Positions 21,519 to 29,853 of a DNA stretch of 64,000 nt are shown here, piece by piece (the stretch's first letter is position 1; every line of letters starts with the position of its first letter). Made by a program: the position numbers and the translations under genes. The stretch comes from Synechococcus sp. BO 8801 (GTDB lineage Bacteria; Cyanobacteriota; Cyanobacteriia; PCC-6307; Cyanobiaceae). The notes under the pieces were generated by a model that did not search any database, was not told the origin of the DNA, and saw nothing but the letters and a program-made list of their open reading frames with translations. The stretch lies in the NCBI RefSeq assembly GCF_002252675.1, contig NZ_NQKY01000003.1, forward strand, positions 124,001 through 188,000, read 5' to 3'.

Positions 21519-23263
21519 GGCTGCAGCGACAGCCAGCGCTGCCGGTTGTCGCGGGTGTGGGCGCTGTCGCGGTCGGGATCGATCACCAGCTGCCAGCTGG
21601 CGATGGCCGGCGGATCGGGCTGCAGGCCGGTGCTGCGCACCCGGCCTTCCCGGCAGAAGAGCAGCTGCCGTTCCGCCGCTGCCGTGGGGATGGCGAGGGC
21701 CAGGGCCAGGTCCTCCGGGCCGCGCAGGCGCAGGTCATCGAGGGCCAGCAGCTCATCGCCCGCCTGCAGGCACGCCCGCTCCGCCGGACCGTCCCGGTGC
21801 ACCCGCTTCAGGCGCATGGTGCCCCCCGCGGCCTCGTCCAGCTGCCAGCCGAGGAAGGGCTCCTGGGTGGGCTTCGGCCGCAGCGCCAGCCCGACATCGG
21901 CCAGGTAGGCGTCGAGGTCGGGATCGTCGGTGCTCTCCAGCCAGTGGGGCAGCAGCTCCGCCAGGTCGGGGGCCTGGCCGGCGAAGGCGTCGATCAGATC
22001 ACCGTTGGTGTAGCCGCGCCCCACGGCTCCGTGGCTGCGCCACAGGCCCCGCAGCACTACCCCCAGGCTGGAGCCGTGCCGCCGCAGGTGCAGGTCGAGG
22101 ACCAGGGCCACCACGGCCCCCTTGAGGTAGTAGCTGATCTGGCTGTCGGCCGAGGAAGCATCCTGGCGGTACAGCTTCACCCAGGCTTCCTCGGCGCTCT
22201 GCCGCAGCCCCTGGACCCGGCGACCGGGGGTGAGCAGGTAGCGGCTCAGGTCCGCCCCCAGGTCCTCGAGCAGGTCGGCCTCCGTTCCCACGCCGGCCGC
22301 CAGGGGCACCAGCAGGTCGAGGTAGGAGGTCACCCCCTCGGCGAACCAGAGACCGGACACGATCGTGGCCCGGCCGTAGTCGAGCGGCGTGAGTTCGGCG
22401 GGCTTGAGGCGCCGCACGTTCCACTGGTGCAGGTACTCGTGGGCCACCAGCTGCAGCAGCTTGCGGCGACCACCGGGAGCCGCCAGGGCCCGGCGGCCGT
22501 ACTGGAGAACGCTGGCGTGGTCGTGCTCCAGTCCGCCGAAGCCCGCCTCCAGCAGGTGCAGCACGAACAGATAGTCGTCGCTGGCGGGGGCGGTCTCCCC
22601 CATCAGGCGGCAGCAGGCCAGGGCGATCCGTTCCACATCGGCCAGCCAGGCGGGATCCTCGACGGGCAGATCGCCCCCCCAGGTGACCCAGCGGTGCGGC
22701 ACCCCGGCGACGCTGAACCGGTGGCTGGGATGGGGGCCGGCCTCCAGGGGCGCGTCGATCAGACGGTCGTAGTCGCTAGCGATCCAGGACCCGTCGCCGG
22801 CGGTTGGCAGGGGAACGAAGGCCTGCCAGCCCTCGGGCAGCCGCAGCTCCAGACGGTGGGGGTTCCAGCGTTCGCCCGTGGCTTCCAGCACCACACCCGC
22901 CAGGGCCAGGAAGGCGTGGTCGGCGTTGAGGTGGCAGGTGCGCACGCTCAGCTCCGTGGCCTGGAGGCGGTAGCGGACGACGAGGGGGGCGAGGCTGGTG
23001 AGGGAAAGGCACCAGCGGGCCTCCGCCACCCGTGTCGGGATGACGTGGCTCTCCCCCTGAACCACCTCCAGCGCCTCGAGGTGGCGGACGTGGTCCCGGA
23101 TCAGGTAGGAGCCCGGCGTCCAGGCGGGCAGCTGAAGCTCCGTCCGCAGAGACCGGGGGGTGAGATGGAGGGTGACCTGGACCCGATGGCGGTGGGGCTC
23201 ACGCAGGTCGAGCTGGACGACCGGCCCGGCGGCCGTGTCGGGTTGGGGTGGGTCGTCAGACAC
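21515..23263 (-). CDS. M61-family metallopeptidase with PDZ domain
   Basis: M61 glycyl aminopeptidase-like enzymes are zinc peptidases. The 582-residue protein has the HEYLH motif at 275-279 in VAHEYLHQWNVRRLKP and the third zinc ligand Glu in WFAEGVTSYLD about 30 residues later. An N-terminal beta domain (LQLPAWTPGSYLIRDHVRHL) and a C-terminal PDZ-like domain (VHRDGPAERACLQAGDELLAL) match the family. No signal peptide is visible, so it is probably cytoplasmic. The GTG start overlaps the 3' end of ycf35 by 8 bases. Confidence 0.9.
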   Translation of the reverse strand: MSDDPPQPDTAAGPVVQLDLREPHRHRVQVTLHLTPRSLRTELQLPAWTPGSYLIRDHVRHLEALEVVQGESHVIPTRVAEARWCLSLTSLAPLVVRYRLQATELSVRTCHLNADHAFLALAGVVLEATGERWNPHRLELRLPEGWQAFVPLPTAGDGSWIASDYDRLIDAPLEAGPHPSHRFSVAGVPHRWVTWGGDLPVEDPAWLADVERIALACCRLMGETAPASDDYLFVLHLLEAGFGGLEHDHASVLQYGRRALAAPGGRRKLLQLVAHEYLHQWNVRRLKPAELTPLDYGRATIVSGLWFAEGVTSYLDLLVPLAAGVGTEADLLEDLGADLSRYLLTPGRRVQGLRQSAEEAWVKLYRQDASSADSQISYYLKGAVVALVLDLHLRRHGSSLGVVLRGLWRSHGAVGRGYTNGDLIDAFAGQAPDLAELLPHWLESTDDPDLDAYLADVGLALRPKPTQEPFLGWQLDEAAGGTMRLKRVHRDGPAERACLQAGDELLALDDLRLRGPEDLALALAIPTAAAERQLLFCREGRVRSTGLQPDPPAIASWQLVIDPDRDSAHTRDNRQRWLSLQP

Positions 23264-23600
23264 GGAGCTCGATCGACGCCGTGGGGACGGCCAGGCGAGC
23301 CTCCTGGAGGGCCGCCCGGGCGGCATAGGCCCGGGTGATCCGGCCGAGCAGCCGCTGCAGGGCGGTGTTGCGGCTGATGCGCTGGAGATCGCCCACCAGG
23401 GCGAGGGATCCATCGTCCTGGAGGGCCCAGCCCAGGCCCTGGCCGTCCTTGAGCCGCAGCTGGAGCGTCACGGCCTGGCGCTCGCCGGCGAACCCGACCA
23501 GTTCACCCCCCCACCGCCAGGGGAGGCCGAGGCTGGCGAGGGTGGCCGCCAAGGCCTCGGCATCCCGCAGAACGGTGGGCAGGATGGAGAGATGGGACAT
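23256..23600 (-). CDS. ycf35: Ycf35 / DUF1257 protein
   Basis: This 114-residue protein matches Ycf35 (DUF1257), a family found in cyanobacteria and red-algal plastids with no settled function. Recognisable parts are MSHLSILPTVLRDAEALAAT, GERQAVTLQLRLKDGQGLGW and LQRISRNTALQRLLGRITRAY. Its ATG (complement of 23598-23600) overlaps the ATG of purN on the opposite strand, so the two genes are divergent with no space between them. Confidence 0.85.
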   Translation of the reverse strand: MSHLSILPTVLRDAEALAATLASLGLPWRWGGELVGFAGERQAVTLQLRLKDGQGLGWALQDDGSLALVGDLQRISRNTALQRLLGRITRAYAARAALQEARLAVPTASIELRV

Positions 23601-24267
23601 GGACGCAATGCCCGATTCCGCTGACCATAGCGATCCCGGCGGGTCTCTCCAGTGGCCGTTGCCACAGCCGCCTCCGGCCGCCGAGGCCCGGCTGCGACTG
23701 GCGGTGATGGCCTCAGGCACGGGCAGCAACTTCGAAGCCCTGGTGCAGGCCTGCGGCGATGGGCGGCTGCACGGCCAGGTGATCGTTCTGGCGGTGAACC
23801 GGGCGGACTGCGGGGCGCGGGAGCGGGCTGAACGGCTCGGCATCCCCTGCGAGGTGATCGACCACCGCCACCAGCCCTCGCGGGAGGCCCTCGACCGGGC
23901 CCTGATCAACCTGTTCGAGGCGCACCGCGTCGATCTGGTGGTGATGGCCGGCTGGATGCGCATCGTCACCCCGGTGCTGATCGGGGCCTTCCCGGAGCGT
24001 CTGGTGAACATCCACCCCTCCCTGCTGCCCAGCTTCCGCGGCGCCGACGGGGTGGGGCAGGCCCTGGCGGCCGGGGTCACCCTGGCCGGCTGCACCGCCC
24101 ACCTGGTGACCGAGCAGGTGGATGCGGGGCCGATCCTGGTCCAGGCGGCGGTGCCGGTGCTGCCGGATGACGACCGGGACCGGCTCCACGCCCGCATCCA
24201 GCGCCAGGAGCACCGGATCCTGCCCCTGGCCGTCAGCCTGGCCGCGCGGCGCCTGGTTCAGGGGTAG
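23599..24267 (+). CDS. purN: phosphoribosylglycinamide formyltransferase
   Basis: PurN transfers a formyl group from 10-formyl-tetrahydrofolate to GAR in purine synthesis. The 222 residues contain VMASGTGSNFEALVQAC, the catalytic Asn-His-Asp set in NIHPSLLPSFRG and HLVTEQVDAGPILVQAAVPV, and VVMAGWMRIVTP. An N-terminal tail of about 30 Pro/Ala/Asp residues precedes the domain. GGAG nine bases before the first ATG favours it over the ATG at 23608. The 3' end overlaps argC by 10 bases. Confidence 0.95.
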   Translation: MDAMPDSADHSDPGGSLQWPLPQPPPAAEARLRLAVMASGTGSNFEALVQACGDGRLHGQVIVLAVNRADCGARERAERLGIPCEVIDHRHQPSREALDRALINLFEAHRVDLVVMAGWMRIVTPVLIGAFPERLVNIHPSLLPSFRGADGVGQALAAGVTLAGCTAHLVTEQVDAGPILVQAAVPVLPDDDRDRLHARIQRQEHRILPLAVSLAARRLVQG

Positions 24268-25322
24268 AAGGGCAGCAGCGGCAGACCGGTTCCCGCCTCC
24301 AGACCGCTGAGCAGGTTGAGGCACTGCACCCCCTGGCCGGCCTGGCCCTTGACCAGGTTATCGATGGCGCTCATGACGATCAGCTGGCCGGTGCGCGGGT
24401 CCACCTGGACCGACAACAGACAGCGGTTGGTGTTGCGCACCCACTTGGTGGAGGGATAGACCCCGACCGGCAGGACCTGCACCGTGGGGCTGTGGCGGTA
24501 GGCGGCCTTGAGAAGGGTTGTGCAGTCCTCCGCCGTCAGGCCGGGGTCCCGCAGGCGCCCGTACACCGTCGCCAGCAGGCCCCGCACCATCGGCATCAGG
24601 TGGGGCGTGAACTGCAGCTGGATCGCCTGTCCCGCCGCCTGGCCCGCCAGCTGCTCGATCTCACTGGTGTGGCGGTGGCCCACCACCCCGTAGGGAGCGA
24701 CGGCTTCGGCGGCTTCGGCCAGCAGCAGGTTCTCCTTGGCGGCCCGGCCGCCGCCGGAGGTGCCCGTCTTGGCGTCGATGACGATGCCGCTCGTCTCGAT
24801 CAGCCCCTGCTCGAGGAAGGGCAGCAGGGCCAGCAGGCTGGCGGTGGGAAAACAGCCGGGGGCCGCCACCAGGCGGGCCTCGCGGATCCGTGCCTCCGCC
24901 ACCTCCACCAGCCCGTAGACGGCTTCCCGGCAGAGATCGTCATCCTGGCGGGCGGCCTGGCGGGCTTCGGCGGCATAGACCTCTTCCCACTGGGCCAGGG
25001 AGCGGTAGCGGTAATCGGCAGAGAGATCCACCACCTTCACGCCACGCTGCAGCAGTTCGGGGACAAGGCCAGCCGCCAGGCCGTTCGGCAGGCTCAGCAC
25101 CGCCAGATCGGCGGCTGCGGCAATGGCCTCCGGATCCGGCGAGCGCACCACCAGGTCGTCCTGCAGGGGAAGGAACGGCACCAGTTCGCTCCAGCGCCTG
25201 CCGCTGCTGCGCTCCCCGCCCAGAAAGCTCACCGTGAGATCCGGGTGGCCCTGCAGCAGCCTGAGGGTCTGCAGTCCCCCGTAGCCGCTGGCACCGATCA
25301 CCGCAACGCGCTTGCCAGCCAT
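24258..25322 (-). CDS. argC: N-acetyl-gamma-glutamyl-phosphate reductase
   Basis: ArgC reduces N-acetylglutamyl phosphate to the semialdehyde in arginine synthesis, using NADPH. The 354 residues begin with the dinucleotide site VAVIGASGYGGLQTLRLL. The catalytic Cys157 is in AAPGCFPTASLLALLP, and GHRHTSEIEQ, TPHLMPMVRGLLATVY and SAIDNLVKGQAGQ complete the active site. Length is as expected. It is divergent from ribBA and converges on purN. Confidence 0.96.
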   Translation of the reverse strand: MAGKRVAVIGASGYGGLQTLRLLQGHPDLTVSFLGGERSSGRRWSELVPFLPLQDDLVVRSPDPEAIAAAADLAVLSLPNGLAAGLVPELLQRGVKVVDLSADYRYRSLAQWEEVYAAEARQAARQDDDLCREAVYGLVEVAEARIREARLVAAPGCFPTASLLALLPFLEQGLIETSGIVIDAKTGTSGGGRAAKENLLLAEAAEAVAPYGVVGHRHTSEIEQLAGQAAGQAIQLQFTPHLMPMVRGLLATVYGRLRDPGLTAEDCTTLLKAAYRHSPTVQVLPVGVYPSTKWVRNTNRCLLSVQVDPRTGQLIVMSAIDNLVKGQAGQGVQCLNLLSGLEAGTGLPLLPFYP

Positions 25323-25359
25323 GCGGAACGCAGAAGAACGCTGGATCGTACCGGCACCC

Positions 25360-25365
25360 TATAAA
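25360..25365 (+). promoter_or_regulatory. candidate -10 box TATAAA for ribBA
   Basis: TATAAA is the best -10 match in the argC/ribBA divergent gap. It overlaps the first ATG of the ribBA frame, which argues that translation begins further downstream. Confidence 0.45.
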
Positions 25366-25442
25366 TGAGGTTCGATCCCTTCAGCGATCGGCCACGTTCT
25401 TCGCCGCAGCCGGCGCGGAACTTCCCCTTCCATCACGTTCCC

Positions 25443-27152
25443 TTGACCGTCCTGTCCGGCCCACGCCAGTCCACGGGCATTCACTTCGATGCCATCGCCG
25501 ATGCCCTGGCGGCCATCCGCAACGGTGAATCGATCGTGGTGGTCGATGACGAAAACCGGGAGAACGAGGGCGACCTGATCTGCGCGGCCCAGTTCGCCAC
25601 CCCCCAGCAGATCAACTTCATGGCCACCGATGCCCGGGGCCTGATCTGCCTGGCGATGGAGGGCGAGCGGCTCGATGCCCTGGATCTGCCTCTGATGGTG
25701 GATCGCAACACCGACAGCAACCAGACCGCCTTCACCGTGAGCGTGGATGCGGGCCCGGAGCGGGGGGTGAGCACGGGTATCTCGGCGGAGGACCGGGCCC
25801 GCACGATCCAGGTGGCGATCCATCCCGACACCCGGCCCGGCGACCTGCGCCGGCCTGGCCACATCTTCCCGCTGCGGGCCCGCCAGGGCGGGGTGCTGCA
25901 GCGGGCGGGTCACACGGAGGCGGCCGTCGACCTGGCGCGGCTGGCCGGTCTGTACCCCGCCGGTGTGATCTGCGAGATCCAGAATCCCGACGGCTCCATG
26001 GCCCGGCTGGCCCAGCTGGCCGACTACGCCCGGCACCACGGCCTGCGGCTGATCAGCATCGCCGACCTGATCCGCTACCGCCTCGACACCGAGCGGTTCG
26101 TGGCCCGCCAGGCGGAGGCCACCCTGCCCAGCAGCTTCGGCCAGTTCCGGGCGATCGGCTACCGCAACGAACTCGACGGCAGCGAGCACGTGGCCATCGT
26201 CAAGGGGTACCCGGAACGGGGCACCGGCCCGGTGCTGGTGCGGGTGCACTCCGAATGCCTCACCGGCGATGCCTTCGGCTCGCTCCGCTGCGACTGCCGC
26301 CCCCAGCTGGAGGCGGCCCTGCGCATGATCGAGTCAGCCGGGGAAGGGGTGGTGGTCTACCTGCGCCAGGAGGGGCGCGGCATCGGCCTGATCAACAAGC
26401 TCAAGGCCTACAGCCTCCAGGACGGCGGCCTCGACACGGTGGAGGCCAACGAACGCCTGGGCTTCGCCGCCGACCTGCGCAACTACGGCGTCGGGGCCCA
26501 GATCCTCAGCGATCTGGGCGTGCGCCGGCTGCGCCTGATCACCAACAACCCCCGCAAGATCGCCGGTCTGGGCGGCTACGGGCTCGAGGTGGTCGACCGG
26601 GTGCCCCTGGTGATGGACCCCGGCCTCCACAACGCTGCCTACCTGCGGGTGAAACGCACCAAGCTGGGCCACCTGATGGAGACCGAATCCCATGGCCTGA
26701 CGGCGGTGCTGGGCTGGCAAGGCCCCCAGGATCCCTTGCTGGTGGCGAACCGTCTGGAGGTGCTGCGGGACTGGGCCCGGCGCAAGGGGCTACTGCTGGA
26801 GCGAGAGGAGGATCCCCGCCTGCTCGCCCTGCTCGACGGTCCCGGGCTGGCCCTGTTGCTGGCGGCCCACCAGTCGCGCCAGCTCACCGCCGCCGACCTG
26901 GCCGGGCCGCTGATGGAGATGGCCCGCTGGCAGGGCACCACCGGCGTCAACCTGCTGCTGGCGCCCGATGCCCGCCGCAAGGGCCATCCGAGCATCGACC
27001 TGGAGCCGGAGCGCCGCCAGCTGGCCGACCTGGTTCCGTCGGCGGCGGATGGCGGCGGGCCGGTGGACGGGGGCGGCAGCGGGGAGTCAGGGCTGACCCT
27101 CACCTGCCCCCTGCTCAACCTCACCCCCGGGGCCTTCATCGTCTGGTCCTGA
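25443..27152 (+). CDS. ribBA: bifunctional 3,4-dihydroxy-2-butanone-4-phosphate synthase / GTP cyclohydrolase II
   Basis: RibBA supplies both precursors of riboflavin. Residues 10-205 are the DHBP synthase, with the acidic motif [10 protein letters not shown] at 35-44 and [10 protein letters not shown]. The GTP cyclohydrolase II domain follows, with zinc cysteines in [20 protein letters not shown] and the [17 protein letters not shown] block. A C-terminal extension of about 165 residues has no domain I recognise. The frame is open from an ATG at 25365, but that ATG lies inside a -10-like TATAAA; the TTG at 25443 gives [17 protein letters not shown], which begins where I expect the domain, so I chose it. 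This start is not certain. Confidence 0.93.
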   Translation: MTVLSGPRQSTGIHFDAIADALAAIRNGESIVVVDDENRENEGDLICAAQFATPQQINFMATDARGLICLAMEGERLDALDLPLMVDRNTDSNQTAFTVSVDAGPERGVSTGISAEDRARTIQVAIHPDTRPGDLRRPGHIFPLRARQGGVLQRAGHTEAAVDLARLAGLYPAGVICEIQNPDGSMARLAQLADYARHHGLRLISIADLIRYRLDTERFVARQAEATLPSSFGQFRAIGYRNELDGSEHVAIVKGYPERGTGPVLVRVHSECLTGDAFGSLRCDCRPQLEAALRMIESAGEGVVVYLRQEGRGIGLINKLKAYSLQDGGLDTVEANERLGFAADLRNYGVGAQILSDLGVRRLRLITNNPRKIAGLGGYGLEVVDRVPLVMDPGLHNAAYLRVKRTKLGHLMETESHGLTAVLGWQGPQDPLLVANRLEVLRDWARRKGLLLEREEDPRLLALLDGPGLALLLAAHQSRQLTAADLAGPLMEMARWQGTTGVNLLLAPDARRKGHPSIDLEPERRQLADLVPSAADGGGPVDGGGSGESGLTLTCPLLNLTPGAFIVWS

Positions 27153-27168
27153 GGCGCCGGCGGGGCGG

Positions 27169-27182
27169 CGTCCTTAAGGACG
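27169..27182. promoter_or_regulatory. 14-bp perfect palindrome upstream of RTX-like gene
   Basis: CGTCCTTAAGGACG is a perfect 14-base palindrome in the 132-base gap between ribBA and the 849-residue gene. It could be a regulator site or the stem of a ribBA terminator; the loop-free form favours a protein-binding site. Confidence 0.35.
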
Positions 27183-27284
27183 GTGACGCCGGGTCGCAGG
27201 TTCACAGCGTCATTGCACCACCGCGTCCGGCGCCGATCGAAACCGGGCTAGTGGTGAGGCAGCGCTCGGCGAGAAGGGGAGTCG

Positions 27285-29834
27285 ATGGGTCAGGCCATCC
27301 AGCAGTTCCGCAGGGCGATGAGTCTGCGCAGCGATCCCGGCCGGCTCTCCCTGGAGACCGGACTGACCGGAACGGCCCTGTGGCTGACGTTCCTCTATCT
27401 GATGCAGGACGGGGCGATGGCGGCGGCCACTGGGGGAGGGCCGTCGCCGGAGAACGGGCCGGGGGCAGGCGCTGCCGGCCAGGACAGCGCTCGGGCGGCG
27501 GGCACGGCCGGTGGGGTTGGTGCTGACGCAGGATCCCCGGCCGGGTGGGAGCCCGGCTCGGCCGCATCCGGTGGCGCCCATCGAGGGCTCGCCCCTGCCG
27601 ACCCTTCTGGCCCGGTGAGCGCAGGGGAACGTGGCCTCTCGCCGCCTGGCCAGGCGGCAGCGGCGGCCATGGCCAACACCTGGGCCCAGGAGGGGCCGCT
27701 GTCGGGATTCCGCTCACCGGTCGCCGCCGGCTCCGGGCTGCCCTGGACCGGCTCCCCCGCTGCCGCCCGGCGCCAGCAGCGGAGCGTTGCCCTGGAGTCC
27801 AGCGACGCGACCAGTGAGGCGACCAGCGACGTGACCGGGGACGGCCCGGAACAGCCGATGATGGCGAGGTCTGTGGCGCCGCCGGAGATCCCGACGTTCC
27901 GGGTCGTCGTCCGCAGCGACGGCAGCATCGTCAGCCGATCGGTGGAAGGGGGGGCCGAGAGCCGCTACCACCAGACCCTCGACGCCCTCCGCGACACGGT
28001 GATCGATCTGCGCGACATCCGCACCCCCCGGGTGCAGGTGGGGTCCGATCGCGAGCTGACACTCCTGGCCCTTTCGGTGCTCGACGATGCCGACCTGAGC
28101 CTGGCGACCCACACCACCGGCATGAACCGGGCCAGTCTTCAGCTGGGGCCAGAGGCCAACGACATCCTTCTGCGGGTCTCGGACGCCATCGATCTGGCTC
28201 TGGTGGCCGGCGGCCTGGCCCGGGGGCAGGTTCTCCAGTCCCTGATCGGCATGCTGGACAGCCGCCTCGAGGACGCGGGCGGAGGGGGCACGCTGGAACT
28301 CAGCAGCCTGGCCCGGTTCCAGCTCCACTCCCCGGCGAGCGCGGTGAAGCGTCAGATCGGCATCGACCTGCTCGCCCAGGCCATGCAGGACAGCGCCATC
28401 CTCCTGGGGGATGGGGACGACCGGGTGCTGATCGCCAGTGGCTTCCGGGATCCCCAGGGTGGTGGCCCGGGCTTGAGCATCACCCTGCCGGCCGCCGCCG
28501 ATCCGGCGGAAACCGATGCTTCCCTGCAGCTGCGGGCCCGGGCCCTCGGGTTGGTGAACAGCCGGCTGCAGGTGGGCGGAGGCGACGATGTGGTCAGCAT
28601 CCGGACCTGGCTCGATCAGCCCTGGCGCGACCTGACCTGGCAGGCCGTCACCGAGAGGGTCGCCCTGCTGGATTCCGATGTCGACCTGGGGGAAGGGGAC
28701 GACCGGCTTAGCGTGGAGGGCGCCGTGACCGGCTCCCGCATCGCCGCGGGCCCTGGCACCAACCGGCTCGACTTCGACGGACCCGTGACCGGCTCAACGC
28801 TGACGGTTGTGGCGTACTCCAGCAATGCCGTCGGCCTCGGAGAGGGGGACGACACCCTGTCGCTCCATCTGGCGGGGGAGGCCCCGGCGCAGCTGAGGCT
28901 GGCGGCGGCGGGCGGGGACGACCGGATCGATGCTCCCCTGGCGCGGCTCGCCGGCTCCCTCGACGGCGGCGGCGGCTTCGACACCCTGGTGAACGCCCCT
29001 GGGGACGAAGGGGTGGCCAGGGGGGAAGGGGTGATGGCCGTCCACCTGGAGGCCATCGGGAGCGGAACGATCGGCTCGCTCGACTTCAGCGGCTGGGAGA
29101 ACCTGTTCCTCGGCGATGGGGATGCCCTGGTGACGGTGGGGGCCACCGGCAGGCTCGACGGGATCCTGCAGGGTGGCGATGGCCGCGACGGGCTCGACTA
29201 CGGCGCCTGGCTGGAGGGGGTGGTGGTCGATCTTGGCCGTGGCGAGGCCAGCGGCATCCTCGGGGGGATCAGCGGCTTCGACACGCTGCGGACCGGGGCC
29301 GGCGACGACCGGTTCGAGCTGGATCTGGGGGCCCTGGAGGATCCCGCCGGAGCGGGCGCGCCACCGCTGGTCGTCAGCGGCGGCGCAGGACGCGATCGCT
29401 TCGTGCTGGCCGGGATGGAGGCCATCCGGATGCGGGCCCAGGGCAACGACCGTGCCCTGCCGGTGCTGGCGGATCTGGAGTGGAGCCCTGGTGGCGGCAT
29501 CGGCCTGACCGATGCCATCGCCTGGCGTCTGGGCGGCCTCCTCGCCGATCGGGCGGGGGAGCCGGTTCCGGTCGACCTGACGCCGGCGGGTCTGGAGGGG
29601 ATCGGCGAGCCCCGGCTGCTGCCGATCGCCCCCCTGGAGCAACTGGTCAGCGGCATGGGAACCCGGCCCACCGGAGTGGACCAGCTGGCGATCGCCACCG
29701 GGGACCTGGGCAGCCGGCTGGTGCTGCTGGGGTCCGACAGAAGCGTCACCGCCATCGCCGAACTCCCCGGCCTGCGTTCACCCGATCCCGGTTCCGCCGC
29801 AGGCACCGTGCCGGGGGCCGCCGCGGCGGCCTGA
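27285..29834 (+). CDS. large RTX-like acidic protein, putative type I secretion cargo
   Basis: This 849-residue protein is not in a family I can name. A GGGGAG ribosome site precedes the ATG. Residues 1-25 are basic, and 28-42 form one short hydrophobic segment (LTGTALWLTFLYLMQ). Residues 45-200 are a low-complexity Gly/Ala/Pro/Ser linker. From about 365 onwards there are scattered Asp/Gly calcium-type motifs: LLGDGDDRV, QVGGGDDVV, LGEGDDRL, LGEGDDTL, GGDDRI, TGAGDDRF and GGAGRDRF. This suggests a beta-roll passenger that folds outside the cell. It faces, and ends 15 bases from, the HlyD gene of a type I secretion operon, so export by that system is a reasonable inference. Confidence 0.75.
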   Translation: MGQAIQQFRRAMSLRSDPGRLSLETGLTGTALWLTFLYLMQDGAMAAATGGGPSPENGPGAGAAGQDSARAAGTAGGVGADAGSPAGWEPGSAASGGAHRGLAPADPSGPVSAGERGLSPPGQAAAAAMANTWAQEGPLSGFRSPVAAGSGLPWTGSPAAARRQQRSVALESSDATSEATSDVTGDGPEQPMMARSVAPPEIPTFRVVVRSDGSIVSRSVEGGAESRYHQTLDALRDTVIDLRDIRTPRVQVGSDRELTLLALSVLDDADLSLATHTTGMNRASLQLGPEANDILLRVSDAIDLALVAGGLARGQVLQSLIGMLDSRLEDAGGGGTLELSSLARFQLHSPASAVKRQIGIDLLAQAMQDSAILLGDGDDRVLIASGFRDPQGGGPGLSITLPAAADPAETDASLQLRARALGLVNSRLQVGGGDDVVSIRTWLDQPWRDLTWQAVTERVALLDSDVDLGEGDDRLSVEGAVTGSRIAAGPGTNRLDFDGPVTGSTLTVVAYSSNAVGLGEGDDTLSLHLAGEAPAQLRLAAAGGDDRIDAPLARLAGSLDGGGGFDTLVNAPGDEGVARGEGVMAVHLEAIGSGTIGSLDFSGWENLFLGDGDALVTVGATGRLDGILQGGDGRDGLDYGAWLEGVVVDLGRGEASGILGGISGFDTLRTGAGDDRFELDLGALEDPAGAGAPPLVVSGGAGRDRFVLAGMEAIRMRAQGNDRALPVLADLEWSPGGGIGLTDAIAWRLGGLLADRAGEPVPVDLTPAGLEGIGEPRLLPIAPLEQLVSGMGTRPTGVDQLAIATGDLGSRLVLLGSDRSVTAIAELPGLRSPDPGSAAGTVPGAAAAA

Positions 29835-29853
29835 GCCACTGCAGGGGGCTCAG
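29831..29853. terminator. bidirectional hairpin across two convergent stop codons
   Basis: CTGAGCC (29831-29837) pairs with GGCTCAG (29847-29853) around a 9-base loop. The TGA of the 849-residue gene is in the left arm and the TGA of the HlyD gene in the right arm. No T tract follows on either side. Confidence 0.5.

Noticed and set aside
25322-25443. FMN riboswitch before ribBA
   Set aside because: The gap and leader are only about 120 bases and I find none of the conserved RFN helices.
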